The translations under genes and the position numbers were made by a program. Positions 16,259 to 24,711 of a stretch of DNA of 38,079 nt are shown here, piece by piece. The stretch is from Pseudomonadota bacterium. GTDB taxonomy: Bacteria; Pseudomonadota; Alphaproteobacteria; Micavibrionales; UBA2020. Each line of letters begins with the position of its first letter. Position 1 is the first letter of the stretch. The DNA lies in NCBI GenBank assembly GCA_023444705.1, contig JAEXMB010000040.1, forward strand, positions 1 through 38,079, written 5' to 3'. Under the pieces are notes generated by a model. The model was given only the letters and a program-made list of their open reading frames with translations, was not told where the DNA came from and did no database searches.

Positions 16259-16963
16259 ATGACCGCCAATACCAGTACCAGTGTCGCCGTCAGCCAGCTT
16301 TCCCTGACCCTTGGCAGCGATGCGGGGCCCGTTGAAATCCTCAGGGATATCTCCCTCACCCTGCCCGCAGGCAAGACGGTCAGCATCACCGGACCATCAG
16401 GTTCGGGCAAGACCAGCCTGCTGATGCTGCTTGGCGGGCTCGAGCGCCCAACAGCGGGCAGCGTCGCCATCGACGGCACGCGGATCGAGGCGATGGACGA
16501 AGATGCGCTTGCCGCCTTTCGCCGCGACCACATCGGTATCGTCTTTCAGAACTTTCATTTGATCCCCACCATGACGGCACTTGAAAACGTCGCGGTGCCG
16601 CTTGAATTCGCGGGCGCCAAAGACGCCTTTGCGCGCGCACGCGCAGCGCTTGAGGCCGTCGGCCTTGGCCACCGCCTTGACCACTACCCCGGCCAGATGT
16701 CAGGCGGGGAGCAACAGCGCGTGGCGGTGGCGCGCGCCTTTGTGACCCGTCCGCGCATCATCCTTGCGGATGAACCCACCGGCAACCTTGATGCCGACAC
16801 CGGCGAGAAAGTCATGGCCGCACTGTTTGATCTTACACGCACGCAGGGCACCACCCTGATCCTCGTCACCCATGACGCCGCACTGGCGGCGCGCTGCGAC
16901 GTTGCCGTGCATATCCGCGACGGCCAGATCACAGGCGGGCCCATTGCAGACGGGCAGGCCTGA
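16259..16963 (+). CDS. ybbA: ABC transporter ATPase, YbbA/LolD-like
   Basis: This 234 aa ABC ATPase has Walker A GPSGSGKT (45-52), Q-loop FQNFHL, signature SGGEQQR, Walker B ILADEP and an H-loop THD. It belongs to the MacB/LolD class, which couples to FtsX-type permeases. The ATG at 16259 follows GAGGAT. A TTG at 16217 lies within the divergent promoter region and is rejected. The stop at 16963 is immediately followed by ybbP. Confidence 0.92.
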   Translation: MTANTSTSVAVSQLSLTLGSDAGPVEILRDISLTLPAGKTVSITGPSGSGKTSLLMLLGGLERPTAGSVAIDGTRIEAMDEDALAAFRRDHIGIVFQNFHLIPTMTALENVAVPLEFAGAKDAFARARAALEAVGLGHRLDHYPGQMSGGEQQRVAVARAFVTRPRIILADEPTGNLDADTGEKVMAALFDLTRTQGTTLILVTHDAALAARCDVAVHIRDGQITGGPIADGQA

Positions 16964-16964
16964 T

Positions 16965-19520
16965 ATGACAGCGCCACATGCATCATCGTGGCGGCTGGCC
17001 GCACGTCTGGCGGCACGCGACCTGCGCGGCGGGCTCAAGGGTTTTTATATTTTCATTCTCTGCCTGTGGCTGGGCGTGGGCAGCATCGCGGCGGTGCAAT
17101 CGCTGTCAAGCAGCATGCTCGACAGCCTGCGTCATGACAGCCGCTATATCCTTGGCGGTGATCTCAGCCTGCGCCGCCTCTACCAGCCGGCAACGCCGCA
17201 GCAACGCGCAGTGATGCAACAGGCAGGCGTGACCAGCGAAGTCGCGGAAATGCGCGCAATGGCGCGGCGCGCCGACGACACCAAGGCGACGATGGTCGAA
17301 CTCAAAGCCGTCGACGCCTTCTACCCCCTTTATGGCGATCTCGAGATCAGCGGCGCCAATGGCGACGTGCAGGACCTGCTATCGGGCGGCGCAAAGGCGG
17401 TGGCGGAAAAAGAGCTGCTCACCCACCTTGGTATTGCCGTCGGCGATACGGTCAAGCTGGGCGACAGCGCCTTTACCATTGCCGGGGTTATCACGCGCGA
17501 ACCAGACCGCATGAGCGGCGCGCGCTATACGCTGGCCCCGCGCCTGATGATCTCCGCCGCCGACTTCGCAGCCACGGGGCTTGGCGCAGCCGGCAATCAG
17601 GTGACCTATAATTACCGCCTCTACATGCCGCAGCTGACAGAGCGCGATGCATTGATCGCCACGCAGGAGCGGTTTGAAAAAGAACTTGGCGACGGCTGGC
17701 GCGCGCGCAGCTATTACAATGCCGCACCGGGTATCAAGCGTTCCATCGACCAGATGACCCTGTTTCTCACCCTCATCGGGCTTGCGACACTGCTGATCGG
17801 CGGGGTGGGGATTTCAAACGCCACGCGCGGCTGGCTTGACCGCAAGATGGCGGCATTAGCCACACTGAAATCCCTCGGCGCGCCGCGCCGTCTGGTGACG
17901 CGGGTCTACCTTTTGCAAATTCTTGCCGTTGCAACCATCGGCATCGCCCTTGGCGGCGTCACCGGCACAGCACTGGCGGCAACCGGCAGCCGTATCCTGA
18001 GCGCGGAGCTTTCGCTCAGCAACCAGGGCGGCTTTTCGCTGGCCGCACTTGGCATCGCGGCGGCGTTTGGCTATCTGACAGTGCTGACGTTCACGCTCTG
18101 GCCGCTGGGCCGTGCCGTCAATGCGGCCCCGCGCGATCTGTTTCGCAGCACCATCACCCCGACCGCAGCGCGACCCGCGCGCGCGGTCATGCTGCAAACC
18201 CTTGTCGCAGCCCTCGCGCTGGCATGGCTGGCGATTGTCACCGCCAGTGACCGCTGGCTGGCGGGATGGTTTGTGGTGGCAACACTGCTGGCGTTCTTGC
18301 TGTTCACCCTTTATGCGCTTGGCATCCAAAAAACCTTGCAGCACTTGCGCCCCAAGAATATGCCGGCCCTGCGGCTGGCCAGCGCCAATCTGGCGCGGCC
18401 GGGCAATGCCACGGGCGCGATCGTCCTGTCGCTTGGCCTTGGCCTGACGGTTTTGTCGGCGATTGCCTTGGTGGAGAGCAATTTCTCGCGCCTGTTGCAC
18501 GACGATCTGGCGCTTGATGCACCGTCGTTCTTCTTTCTTGATGTGGAACCTGCGCAAAAGGACCGCTTTGCCGAAATTCTTGCCGCAACACCCGGCGTTG
18601 CGCATATCAAGCTGACCCCCGCCTATCGCGGCCGCATCGTCGCCGTCAACGGCATAGACCCCGAGGTCGCCCTTGTCGACAAGCGCGAGGAATGGGTCAC
18701 GCGATCAGACCGCGGATTCACGTATGCGGCGGAACAACCACCGCACAGCCGCATCACGCAAGGGAAATGGTGGCCCAGGGATTTCAACACGGCGAAGGCG
18801 GGGATCGCGCCGCAAATATCGATCTCCAGCGACGTGCAGCGCGCCTTTGACATCGGTGTTGGCGACCAGCTGACCGTCAGCATCATGGGCGTGCAGCTGA
18901 CCGCGACGGTTGCCAATGTGCGCGACATCAACTGGGCCAGCTTTACCATGAACTTCGCGGTGACCTTTGCGCCCGGCGCGCTCGACAACGCGCCGACCAA
19001 CCTGCTGGCGACCGCCGTGGTGCCGCAGGAATACGAAGACGCCCTGCAAACGCAGCTGGCGCGCGAGATGCCCAACATCACCAGCGTGCGCGTGCGCGAG
19101 GCGCTGGCCCTTGCCAACAAGCTGGTCGGCGGCGTTCTGCTGGCCGTGCGCGTCACGGCCGCCGTCACGCTGTGCGCGGGCATTCTGGTGCTGGCGGGGG
19201 CGCTGGCGGCGGCGCGCCAGCGGCAGGTTTACGACACCGTTGTTCTCAAGGTGCTGGGCGCGTCGCGTAAAAAATTGCTCGCGATCTTTTGCATGGAATA
19301 CGCATTGCTGGGCCTTGTCACTGCCGTCATTGCCGCGGCCCTTGGCAGCGCGGCCGCATACGGCATTATCGCGGGCATCATGGAATTGCCGTGGCACTTT
19401 GAAATATCCGCTGTCGCGCAGGTCACCGCGCTTGCCCTTTTGTTGACACTGTCAACCGGTATTGCGGCAACTGCGCGCCTGCTGGCGCTCAAACCGGCGC
19501 GGTTTTTGCGCAACGAGTAA
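16965..19520 (+). CDS. ybbP: FtsX-family ABC permease, YbbP-like
   Basis: This 851 aa permease has one N-terminal TM (FYIFILCLWLGVGSI), a periplasmic domain, three TMs and a loop. A second set repeats this layout, ending in a final TM and FLRNE. This is the duplicated FtsX/MacB-like layout of YbbP. With YbbA it probably extracts or exports a lipophilic substrate, perhaps with the adjacent TesA-like esterase; the substrate is unproven. The start at 16965 is two bases after the ybbA stop. Confidence 0.9.
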   Translation: MTAPHASSWRLAARLAARDLRGGLKGFYIFILCLWLGVGSIAAVQSLSSSMLDSLRHDSRYILGGDLSLRRLYQPATPQQRAVMQQAGVTSEVAEMRAMARRADDTKATMVELKAVDAFYPLYGDLEISGANGDVQDLLSGGAKAVAEKELLTHLGIAVGDTVKLGDSAFTIAGVITREPDRMSGARYTLAPRLMISAADFAATGLGAAGNQVTYNYRLYMPQLTERDALIATQERFEKELGDGWRARSYYNAAPGIKRSIDQMTLFLTLIGLATLLIGGVGISNATRGWLDRKMAALATLKSLGAPRRLVTRVYLLQILAVATIGIALGGVTGTALAATGSRILSAELSLSNQGGFSLAALGIAAAFGYLTVLTFTLWPLGRAVNAAPRDLFRSTITPTAARPARAVMLQTLVAALALAWLAIVTASDRWLAGWFVVATLLAFLLFTLYALGIQKTLQHLRPKNMPALRLASANLARPGNATGAIVLSLGLGLTVLSAIALVESNFSRLLHDDLALDAPSFFFLDVEPAQKDRFAEILAATPGVAHIKLTPAYRGRIVAVNGIDPEVALVDKREEWVTRSDRGFTYAAEQPPHSRITQGKWWPRDFNTAKAGIAPQISISSDVQRAFDIGVGDQLTVSIMGVQLTATVANVRDINWASFTMNFAVTFAPGALDNAPTNLLATAVVPQEYEDALQTQLAREMPNITSVRVREALALANKLVGGVLLAVRVTAAVTLCAGILVLAGALAAARQRQVYDTVVLKVLGASRKKLLAIFCMEYALLGLVTAVIAAALGSAAAYGIIAGIMELPWHFEISAVAQVTALALLLTLSTGIAATARLLALKPARFLRNE

Positions 19521-19552
19521 AAAAGACTGATTCAAAAGCGTTTTTCGCTGTC

Positions 19553-19571
19553 CGGTTTTACTTGAAAACCG
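19553..19571. promoter_or_regulatory. Palindrome over a TTGAAA box upstream of the BI-1 gene
   Basis: CGGTTTT-ACTTG-AAAACCG forms a 7 bp inverted repeat that overlaps TTGAAA (19562-19567). The nearest -10-like hexamer, TATAGG (19590-19595), is 22 nt away, so the promoter is not canonical. The palindrome closely resembles that at the trcR promoter (1417-1440). Confidence 0.35.
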
Positions 19572-19624
19572 CACGCAGACGCATCATTTTATAGGTACTT
19601 GGTTTTATCACACGGAGGACAACC

Positions 19625-20332
19625 ATGAACGATTTCCAACGTCACCCCACCGCCGCCTATGGTAGCGACCAGGTGATCGATGCCGGCCTGCAGGGTTTTA
19701 TGCGCGGCGTCTACAACACGATGGGCGCAGGCCTGGCATTGACCGGCATCGTCGCCTTTGCCGTGGCGAACTTCCCGCCGCTGTTCAACGCGATCTTTGG
19801 CACCCCGCTGGCGTGGGTTGTCATGTTCGCACCGCTGGCCTTCCTGCTGTTTGGCTTTACGCCGGGCCGCGTGGCCCGCATGGAAAGCGGCAAGCTGCGC
19901 ACGCTGTTCTTCGTCTTTGCGGCCCTGATGGGCCTGTCGATGGCGTCGATCTTCGTGGTGTTCACGGGCGAGAGCATCGCACGCGTGTTCTTCATCACCG
20001 CCGCTACCTTTGCCGCCACCAGCCTCTATGGCTACACCACCAAAAAGGACCTGTCCGGCATGGGCGGCTTCCTGTTCATGGGTGTGATCGGCATTTTGAT
20101 CGCATCGATCGTCAATATCTTCCTGGGCAGCGCGATGGTGCAGTTCGTGGTATCGATCATCGGCGTTTTGGTCTTCACCGGCCTGACGGCGTATGAAACA
20201 CAGATGCTCAAGGAAACCTATGCCTATGGCCGCGGCAACGACAAGCTGGCCGTCATGGGTGCGCTCAATCTTTACCTGAGCTTCATCAACCTGTTCCAGT
20301 TCCTGCTTAGCCTCATGGGCAACCGCGAATAA
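19625..20332 (+). CDS. Bax inhibitor-1 / YccA family membrane protein
   Basis: This 235 aa protein has seven hydrophobic segments and the BI-1 hallmarks YNTMGAGLALTGIVAF near the N-terminus, FTGLTAYETQ in the penultimate loop, and a terminal NLYLSFINLFQFLLSLMG helix. The family is placed in the inner membrane as a pH-sensitive leak channel or FtsH-modulating protein. GGAGG lies seven bases before the ATG. It is monocistronic, with a strong terminator after it. Confidence 0.92.
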   Translation: MNDFQRHPTAAYGSDQVIDAGLQGFMRGVYNTMGAGLALTGIVAFAVANFPPLFNAIFGTPLAWVVMFAPLAFLLFGFTPGRVARMESGKLRTLFFVFAALMGLSMASIFVVFTGESIARVFFITAATFAATSLYGYTTKKDLSGMGGFLFMGVIGILIASIVNIFLGSAMVQFVVSIIGVLVFTGLTAYETQMLKETYAYGRGNDKLAVMGALNLYLSFINLFQFLLSLMGNRE

Positions 20333-20354
20333 GGATCAGCAGGCCTTTTTGCAC

Positions 20355-20390
20355 AAAAACCCGCCCCGCATCACCGTGGGGCGGGTTTTT
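20355..20390 (+). terminator. Rho-independent terminator of the BI-1 gene
   Basis: AAAAACCCGCCCC (20355-20367) pairs with GGGGCGGGTTTTT (20378-20390) around a 10 nt loop. The flanking A and T tracts make it functional in both directions. Confidence 0.9.
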
Positions 20391-20419
20391 CTATGATATT
20401 TCAGCCGATTAAAACCCTG

Positions 20420-20449
20420 TTGCCAGAAAGCGGCGAGTCTGGTTATATA
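20420..20449 (+). promoter_or_regulatory. tRNA-Ala promoter
   Basis: TTGCCA (20420-20425) and TATATA (20444-20449) are separated by 18 nt, about 30 nt upstream of the mature tRNA 5' end. Confidence 0.5.
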
Positions 20450-20479
20450 CGCCTGCCTGAACCGCAAGCGCGGTCACAC

Positions 20480-20555
20480 GGGCCCGTAGCTCAGCTGGGA
20501 GAGCGCCTGCATGGCATGCAGGAGGTCGTCGGTTCGATCCCGATCGGGTCCACCA
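20480..20555 (+). tRNA. tRNA-Ala (GGC), integration site of the island
   Basis: The 76 nt cloverleaf has acceptor GGGCCCG pairing with CGGGTCC (one G-T pair) and encoded CCA. The D arm is GCTCAGCTGGGAGAGC. The anticodon stem is CCTGC/GCAGG around the loop ATGGCAT, so the anticodon is GGC. The T arm contains GGTTCGATCC. The 3' 48 nt are duplicated at 31813-31860, so integration used the anticodon stem-loop and 3' half and left the gene intact. Confidence 0.97.
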
Positions 20556-20566
20556 TTATTTGAGAC

Positions 20567-20602
20567 AGCAGACACAGCGTAAAACCGTTGGTCTGCTTTT
20601 TT
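20567..20602 (+). terminator. tRNA-Ala terminator
   Basis: AGCAGAC (20567-20573) pairs with GTCTGCT (20591-20597) and runs into six T residues. The same structure is kept at 31872-31907 in the right copy. Confidence 0.7.
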
Positions 20603-20795
20603 GTTGCGCTAGGTCTGGCGGTTGTTTGTACCGAAGTGTGTGATTGCGCGGCTTTTGCAGTGCTATCAATAACCTAGGGGGTTTCGAGCGACATACGGCG
20701 CGTGCGGCTTGTTTGTGTGTTTGTCCTCAATGATTTAAGCTGATGCTGCTGTGCGCGTTGTGCAGGTTTTGTGCAGGGTTTTCGCAAGCTCTACA

Positions 20796-20921
20796 TCAAC
20801 AACGCACACAATAAACACATAAGGCGAACAACTTCAGAAGTGACATGATCAATGTCTTTGACACTTTCAACTGGCCACTGAATGACCACTTAAATTCAAA
20901 ATCTTCAGCACGCTTTCTCAT
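20796..20921 (-). CDS. Small ORF of 41 aa conserved in both island ends
   Basis: The frame starts MRKRAEDFEFKWSFSGQLKV and ends CVRC. The related frame at 32097-32228 keeps the first 20 residues almost unchanged, with divergent C-termini. An AGGAT ribosome site precedes it, and the hairpin at 20941-20982 lies just upstream on its transcript. I recognise no family. Conservation between copies may also reflect DNA-level function (attachment arm), so coding is unproven. Confidence 0.35.
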   Translation of the reverse strand: MRKRAEDFEFKWSFSGQLKVSKTLIMSLLKLFALCVYCVRC

Positions 20922-20940
20922 AGAACTATCCTAAATACAA

Positions 20941-20982
20941 AAAAGCCGCCAGCGTAATTAAACGCTAAGCGGCTCGGTTTTC
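20941..20982 (-). terminator. Hairpin with U tract in the island left end
   Basis: On the minus strand AGCCGCTTAGCGT and ACGCTGGCGGCT form a bulged stem followed by TTTTTT, a Rho-independent terminator in front of the small ORF. The right copy (32246-32288) keeps the structure with compensating loop changes. It could attenuate the minus transcript or insulate the VRR-NUC gene. Confidence 0.6.
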
Positions 20983-21083
20983 CCGACGGCCAGTGCAAAC
21001 ATAGTCCGCACTATAGTGACAAGAATAGCTTACTCTTATTAAGAAGTAAAACACTTTGATGCTAAGGATTAGGAGACTGGTTA

Positions 21084-22841
21084 ATGTGGTACGTGATTAT
21101 TGGCGCAATCATTCTGTGGACAATATTTCGTTTCAAGAAAAAGAAACAACCTCAGCTGACATTGACTGCATCTATTCATTACAGCGGTGGCGGTTGGGAA
21201 GAAATCAAACAGGCGAAGCTTGATTCACTGGAAGAGTTAAAAGCTTCCTTCCAAGAGCCCTTGAATAGCGAACATGCAATATCACAAGCGGCTGTGACCT
21301 TGGCAAGCTTTCATGACAATCACGGACAGTCACCTGACGCTATTGCCGAAACGGTTCAGAGCATCGATCTGCCAGAGGACATACAGAAAAAAGAAGCAGC
21401 ACTCAGAAAAGAGTTAAACAAGCACTACAAAAACAGAGAAGAACTAGCATCAAAGTCTATTGCTATTCATCTTGCATTTGAGCATGCGAAGTTTCTTCTA
21501 CAAAATCCAGAAATCGATTGGGCGAATTTTTCTGGCTTACAGAAGTTACAGTCAAATTGGAAGTCGCAAGACTACTTCAACGGCTTATTAGGGTTGATGA
21601 CGGCTTATCAGAAAACCTTCACTCAATCTAAGAATTTTGAAAAACTCTGCGTTGATACAGATCGGATGTTCGAGTTGTGGAACTCGCAAAGTATAGCGGA
21701 TCAGGCATACAGCAACAATCTTGAGCAGTATCCCAAAGCTAAATCAGACTCAGACCGACATTTTATTATACTGGCAATCATTGAGTACTTGGATAGACGG
21801 TATAAATTCAATCCAAAGCACAGAGATCAACTTGTCGATTGGTGTCACAAAGATGTCGAGCTTTACGAAAGCTTTTTAAAAGAGTTTCATGAGTGGCGTA
21901 TTTTCTCAATCGATCAGCAAATGGCATTTCATGACAGCCCTGAACTTAAAAAAGAGGCGCTTTCTAAAATCAGCTTTGAGCGCGTGAAGAAGCTGGAGGG
22001 TTATTTAGTGCCAAGACTGAACTCTTACAGCGTTCTGTACGCAATCTATGCGCAGGAAAACAATAAAGAGAAGCTAAAGTGGCTGGAGAGCATTGGGCAT
22101 CGCATTGGCTACATTCAAAAAGATGCAGATGAAGACGCCGATGTCAAAAGTGACGTATTTGATGAAACATCGTTTTTGCGTGAAGTGGCGGCTCCAAAAT
22201 CAGGCCAGAAAGGTAAGCTTGCGTTTCTCGATTCGAAAGGTATTACCTGCTCTACGGAAGAGGTTTTCAAAGACATAGCAGAGCAAGAGGGCTGGCATGT
22301 AATGCGTGCAGAAGTCTCGTTCTGGCAGGCTATGTTCTGCTTAGCCTTTTGGGAGGAGATTTTTGATGGCATGGATGCTCCATCTAGATTCAACGATATC
22401 CCCCACGATCTATTTAAAGGGGAAGAATTCTATCTCAACAGGAAGGTCGCTATTGATAACAAGTATGCGGCTTTAAGAACCTGTCAGATAGCAGACTTTA
22501 TTAACAAACAGATCAAGAGTGCTGAGGGTACATGGACACGTCTAATTTATAACGACGATCATGATATGCTTACATATGCGAAAACGGCTATCGTTCAAAG
22601 TTTTCTGAAAAGAATAGACTCTGAAGTCTTTGCAAAGATTGTTTATAGGATCGCACAGAACATTAACGACAACCGATCTGGACTACCCGACTTTGTGATC
22701 TGGAATGAGACAGAACTCAGATTGACAGAAGTTAAGGGGCTTCGGGAGCAAGTTAGGGACGCTCAAAAGATATGGCTCACATGGTTGCATGCACAAAATA
22801 TACAAGCAGAAATCGTAAGGGTTAGACCCTTGAAGACTTAG
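21084..22841 (+). CDS. Membrane-anchored FAN1-like VRR-NUC nuclease
   Basis: The 585 aa protein starts with one TM (residues 2-16) and a basic stop-transfer FRFKKKK. A long helical region follows, then a C-terminal VRR-NUC domain (about 395-585). Active-site features are GLPDFVIW (Asp536), TEVKG (Glu549, Lys551) and Gln561/Trp564. The preceding EQEGWHVMRAEVSFWQ and the ELF/FYLNR-like HDLFKGEEFYLNRK layout is that of bacterial FAN1 nucleases, without their SAP domain. VRR-NUC enzymes cut branched or damaged DNA; membrane anchoring is unusual and suggests entry-site DNA attack or repair. AGGAG precedes the ATG. It is the first cargo gene of the island. Confidence 0.8.
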   Translation: MWYVIIGAIILWTIFRFKKKKQPQLTLTASIHYSGGGWEEIKQAKLDSLEELKASFQEPLNSEHAISQAAVTLASFHDNHGQSPDAIAETVQSIDLPEDIQKKEAALRKELNKHYKNREELASKSIAIHLAFEHAKFLLQNPEIDWANFSGLQKLQSNWKSQDYFNGLLGLMTAYQKTFTQSKNFEKLCVDTDRMFELWNSQSIADQAYSNNLEQYPKAKSDSDRHFIILAIIEYLDRRYKFNPKHRDQLVDWCHKDVELYESFLKEFHEWRIFSIDQQMAFHDSPELKKEALSKISFERVKKLEGYLVPRLNSYSVLYAIYAQENNKEKLKWLESIGHRIGYIQKDADEDADVKSDVFDETSFLREVAAPKSGQKGKLAFLDSKGITCSTEEVFKDIAEQEGWHVMRAEVSFWQAMFCLAFWEEIFDGMDAPSRFNDIPHDLFKGEEFYLNRKVAIDNKYAALRTCQIADFINKQIKSAEGTWTRLIYNDDHDMLTYAKTAIVQSFLKRIDSEVFAKIVYRIAQNINDNRSGLPDFVIWNETELRLTEVKGLREQVRDAQKIWLTWLHAQNIQAEIVRVRPLKT

Positions 22842-22850
22842 TTAAATCCG

Positions 22851-22971
22851 ATCATGCTTAATGCATGGGACGACGAAAGAAGAAGACAACGATTCTTGTT
22901 ACTGAAAAGGTCTACATCAAGAAAGCGGCTCTCTCTGGGTTCTGGCACTACTACTTCTCTCTAGACGGCAA
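22851..22971. repeat. 121 bp repeat: diverged copy of the integrase 5' end
   Basis: This segment aligns without gaps to 24712-24832, with about nine mismatches (roughly 93% identical). It covers 14 bp of upstream sequence and the first 35-36 codons of the integrase. Identity ends sharply at both copies after GACGGCAA. Confidence 0.9.
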
Positions 22972-22978
22972 TCTGTGA
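22865..22978 (+). pseudogene. Truncated integrase relic, 37 codons
   Basis: The frame MGRRKKKTTILVTEKVYIKK continues to SLDGNL and stops at TGA 22976-22978. It matches residues 1-35 of the full integrase at 24726 with conservative changes. The break is followed at once by the left-arm-like TTGTGCA pair at 22990-23007. It is a scar of a second integrase gene, not a functional product. Confidence 0.85.
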
Positions 22979-22989
22979 CTGCGTGAAGA

Positions 22990-23007
22990 TTGTGCAGGGT
23001 TTGTGCA
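22990..23007 (+). repeat. Tandem TTGTGCA pair, candidate arm-type sites
   Basis: TTGTGCA occurs at 22990-22996 and 23001-23007, 11 bp apart. The left end has the same pair at 20758 and 20769. The right copy has TTATGCA/TTGTGCA at 32064 and 32075, again 11 bp apart. Single copies lie at 31744 and at the right att core (31810). One-turn phasing fits protein binding along one face of DNA. Confidence 0.5.
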
Positions 23008-23053
23008 ACAATACACCGACATAATTCCACCTTCTTAATACGGGTATCCACTA

Positions 23054-24694
23054 ATGAGAATATTTATTCAACTCGCATTCATGCTGACGTTTACAGCCAT
23101 CACCAATCCGACGCTCGCACAATGGATACCCCAAGATTCGCAGTACGATGTGACGCAGAAGACAGCCCAAACCACATCGCAAACCCCTCCAAAGAGTACA
23201 ACGCTTCGCGATGTCATTCGCTCGGCTGAACAGGGCAACGATGCAGCGTTGTGTGCGCTGACTAACGCAGCGGAAGATGGCAATACAGCTGCTCAGAACT
23301 GGATTGGCGAAGCTTACTCTCATCCCCGTCACAAGTTCGCAGCCCTAGATCCAATTGAAGCCGTGCACTGGTTCAAACTTGCTGCTGAACAAGGATACGA
23401 GTTAGCACAGAAAAACCTCGCACATGCATACATACGCGGCAATGGCGTTGAGAAAGATATACCGAAAGCAATAGCCATCTATGAGAAGCTAGCCGAAAGT
23501 GACTGTTCCATGATGGAAACCCTCGCCCGCGATTATGCACATGGCATGGGAGATATCCCCTTTAACTATCATCGGTCTCTCTACTGGCGCGAAAAAATGT
23601 ATGGTCCACCACGCGTATGCTTATCTCTAGAGACCCCCATAGAGCTTGCTAATGCTTATGCATTTGGGCGCTATGGCGTACAGCAAGACATAGAAAAAGG
23701 CTATTTCTGGGCGCTTTACTCTCAAGAGTTGAGCAAAATACATGGCCGATCACTCGCAGGCTGGAAATGGGTGCCAGACGGCTTGTTCGATTTGCCCATC
23801 ACAAAAGAACAGCTGGAGAAGGTAAAGCAAAAACTTCGAGGGCTAACTGCTGACATCGGCTTTTTTCGGGAATCTGCATTTCCTTCAAAACCAAACCTGT
23901 TTTCACAGAGCATTGATTTCGACACCTCACCAAACCCAACATGTTTAAAATTGAAAAATGCCCATACCGCATTCATTAATAGTCCTGAATTCATTATTTA
24001 TAGCCACTGGAATATTAAAGAGGATGAATTAAAAAAAATAGCGACCTTGGCAGATGATGGGAATGTAGACGCGCAAAGCGCGCTGGCGAATTACTTCGAT
24101 CAGATAAAGCGTTCAAAGGATTTAAACATCATCCAGAAGTTCCCAACGGCGCAAGCAGACGCTAAAAAGTGGATGCTTATGGCTGCAAAAAGCGGGAAAA
24201 CAAACTTTCAAAGAAGGGTTCTCCCCCTCCTTCTAGAGGATAAAGACTATGACGAGTTTTTTCTCATGGCCAATCAGTTAGCTGACAATAATAGAAGCGA
24301 CGCATTGTTTCTTCTTGGGCTTGCAAATTTTTACGGGCTCGGCATTGAAGAAAACACCAATCACGCTACAGAGTATTTTAAAAAGTGCTACGAAAATGCG
24401 GACACAGCGCACGATTACAATAAATGTGAACACTGGGTGAACGCTATGAAAGGTTCGCCCTCAGCACAACTGCAACTCGCTGAAGAGGTTTCACACTATG
24501 ACCTTGAAGATCTAAAGATAGAAATCCCCGCCTTTTGGACAGGATGCGCACTTAGAAATAGTAGCGAAAACTTCTCTTATAAAAAACGCAACGGATCAAC
24601 CATTATCGCTTTAGAGAAATGGAAAACACTCACCGCATCTATGACACCCATGCAAATAGCAACAACAGAGAAGCGCTTAGCCAAATGCCCTTGA
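23054..24694 (+). CDS. Secreted SEL1-repeat protein
   Basis: This 546 aa protein has a signal peptide (MRIFIQLAFMLTF to TLA, about residue 22) and several SEL1-like helical repeats. Examples are AEDGNTAAQNWIGEAY, AVHWFKLAAEQGYELAQKNLAHAYIRGNGVEKD and SDALFLLGLANFYGLGIEENTNHATEYFKKCYE. SEL1 repeats are protein-binding solenoids; an exported scaffold or effector role is likely, but no partner is evident. It lies between the integrase relic and the intact integrase, sharing the island's low GC. Confidence 0.85.
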   Translation: MRIFIQLAFMLTFTAITNPTLAQWIPQDSQYDVTQKTAQTTSQTPPKSTTLRDVIRSAEQGNDAALCALTNAAEDGNTAAQNWIGEAYSHPRHKFAALDPIEAVHWFKLAAEQGYELAQKNLAHAYIRGNGVEKDIPKAIAIYEKLAESDCSMMETLARDYAHGMGDIPFNYHRSLYWREKMYGPPRVCLSLETPIELANAYAFGRYGVQQDIEKGYFWALYSQELSKIHGRSLAGWKWVPDGLFDLPITKEQLEKVKQKLRGLTADIGFFRESAFPSKPNLFSQSIDFDTSPNPTCLKLKNAHTAFINSPEFIIYSHWNIKEDELKKIATLADDGNVDAQSALANYFDQIKRSKDLNIIQKFPTAQADAKKWMLMAAKSGKTNFQRRVLPLLLEDKDYDEFFLMANQLADNNRSDALFLLGLANFYGLGIEENTNHATEYFKKCYENADTAHDYNKCEHWVNAMKGSPSAQLQLAEEVSHYDLEDLKIEIPAFWTGCALRNSSENFSYKKRNGSTIIALEKWKTLTASMTPMQIATTEKRLAKCP

Positions 24695-24711
24695 GGCCTA
24701 TCTAAAATCCT

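Larger units (their letters stand above)
20508..21103. repeat. 596 bp direct repeat, left copy (att core plus left end)
   Basis: This copy spans the att core, the tRNA terminator, the TTGTGCA pair (20758, 20769), a minus-strand small ORF, a hairpin and the first seven codons of the VRR-NUC gene. It aligns along its length with 31813-32408 with scattered substitutions and small indels. The distance from core start to the ATG is 576 nt in both copies. Confidence 0.9.
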
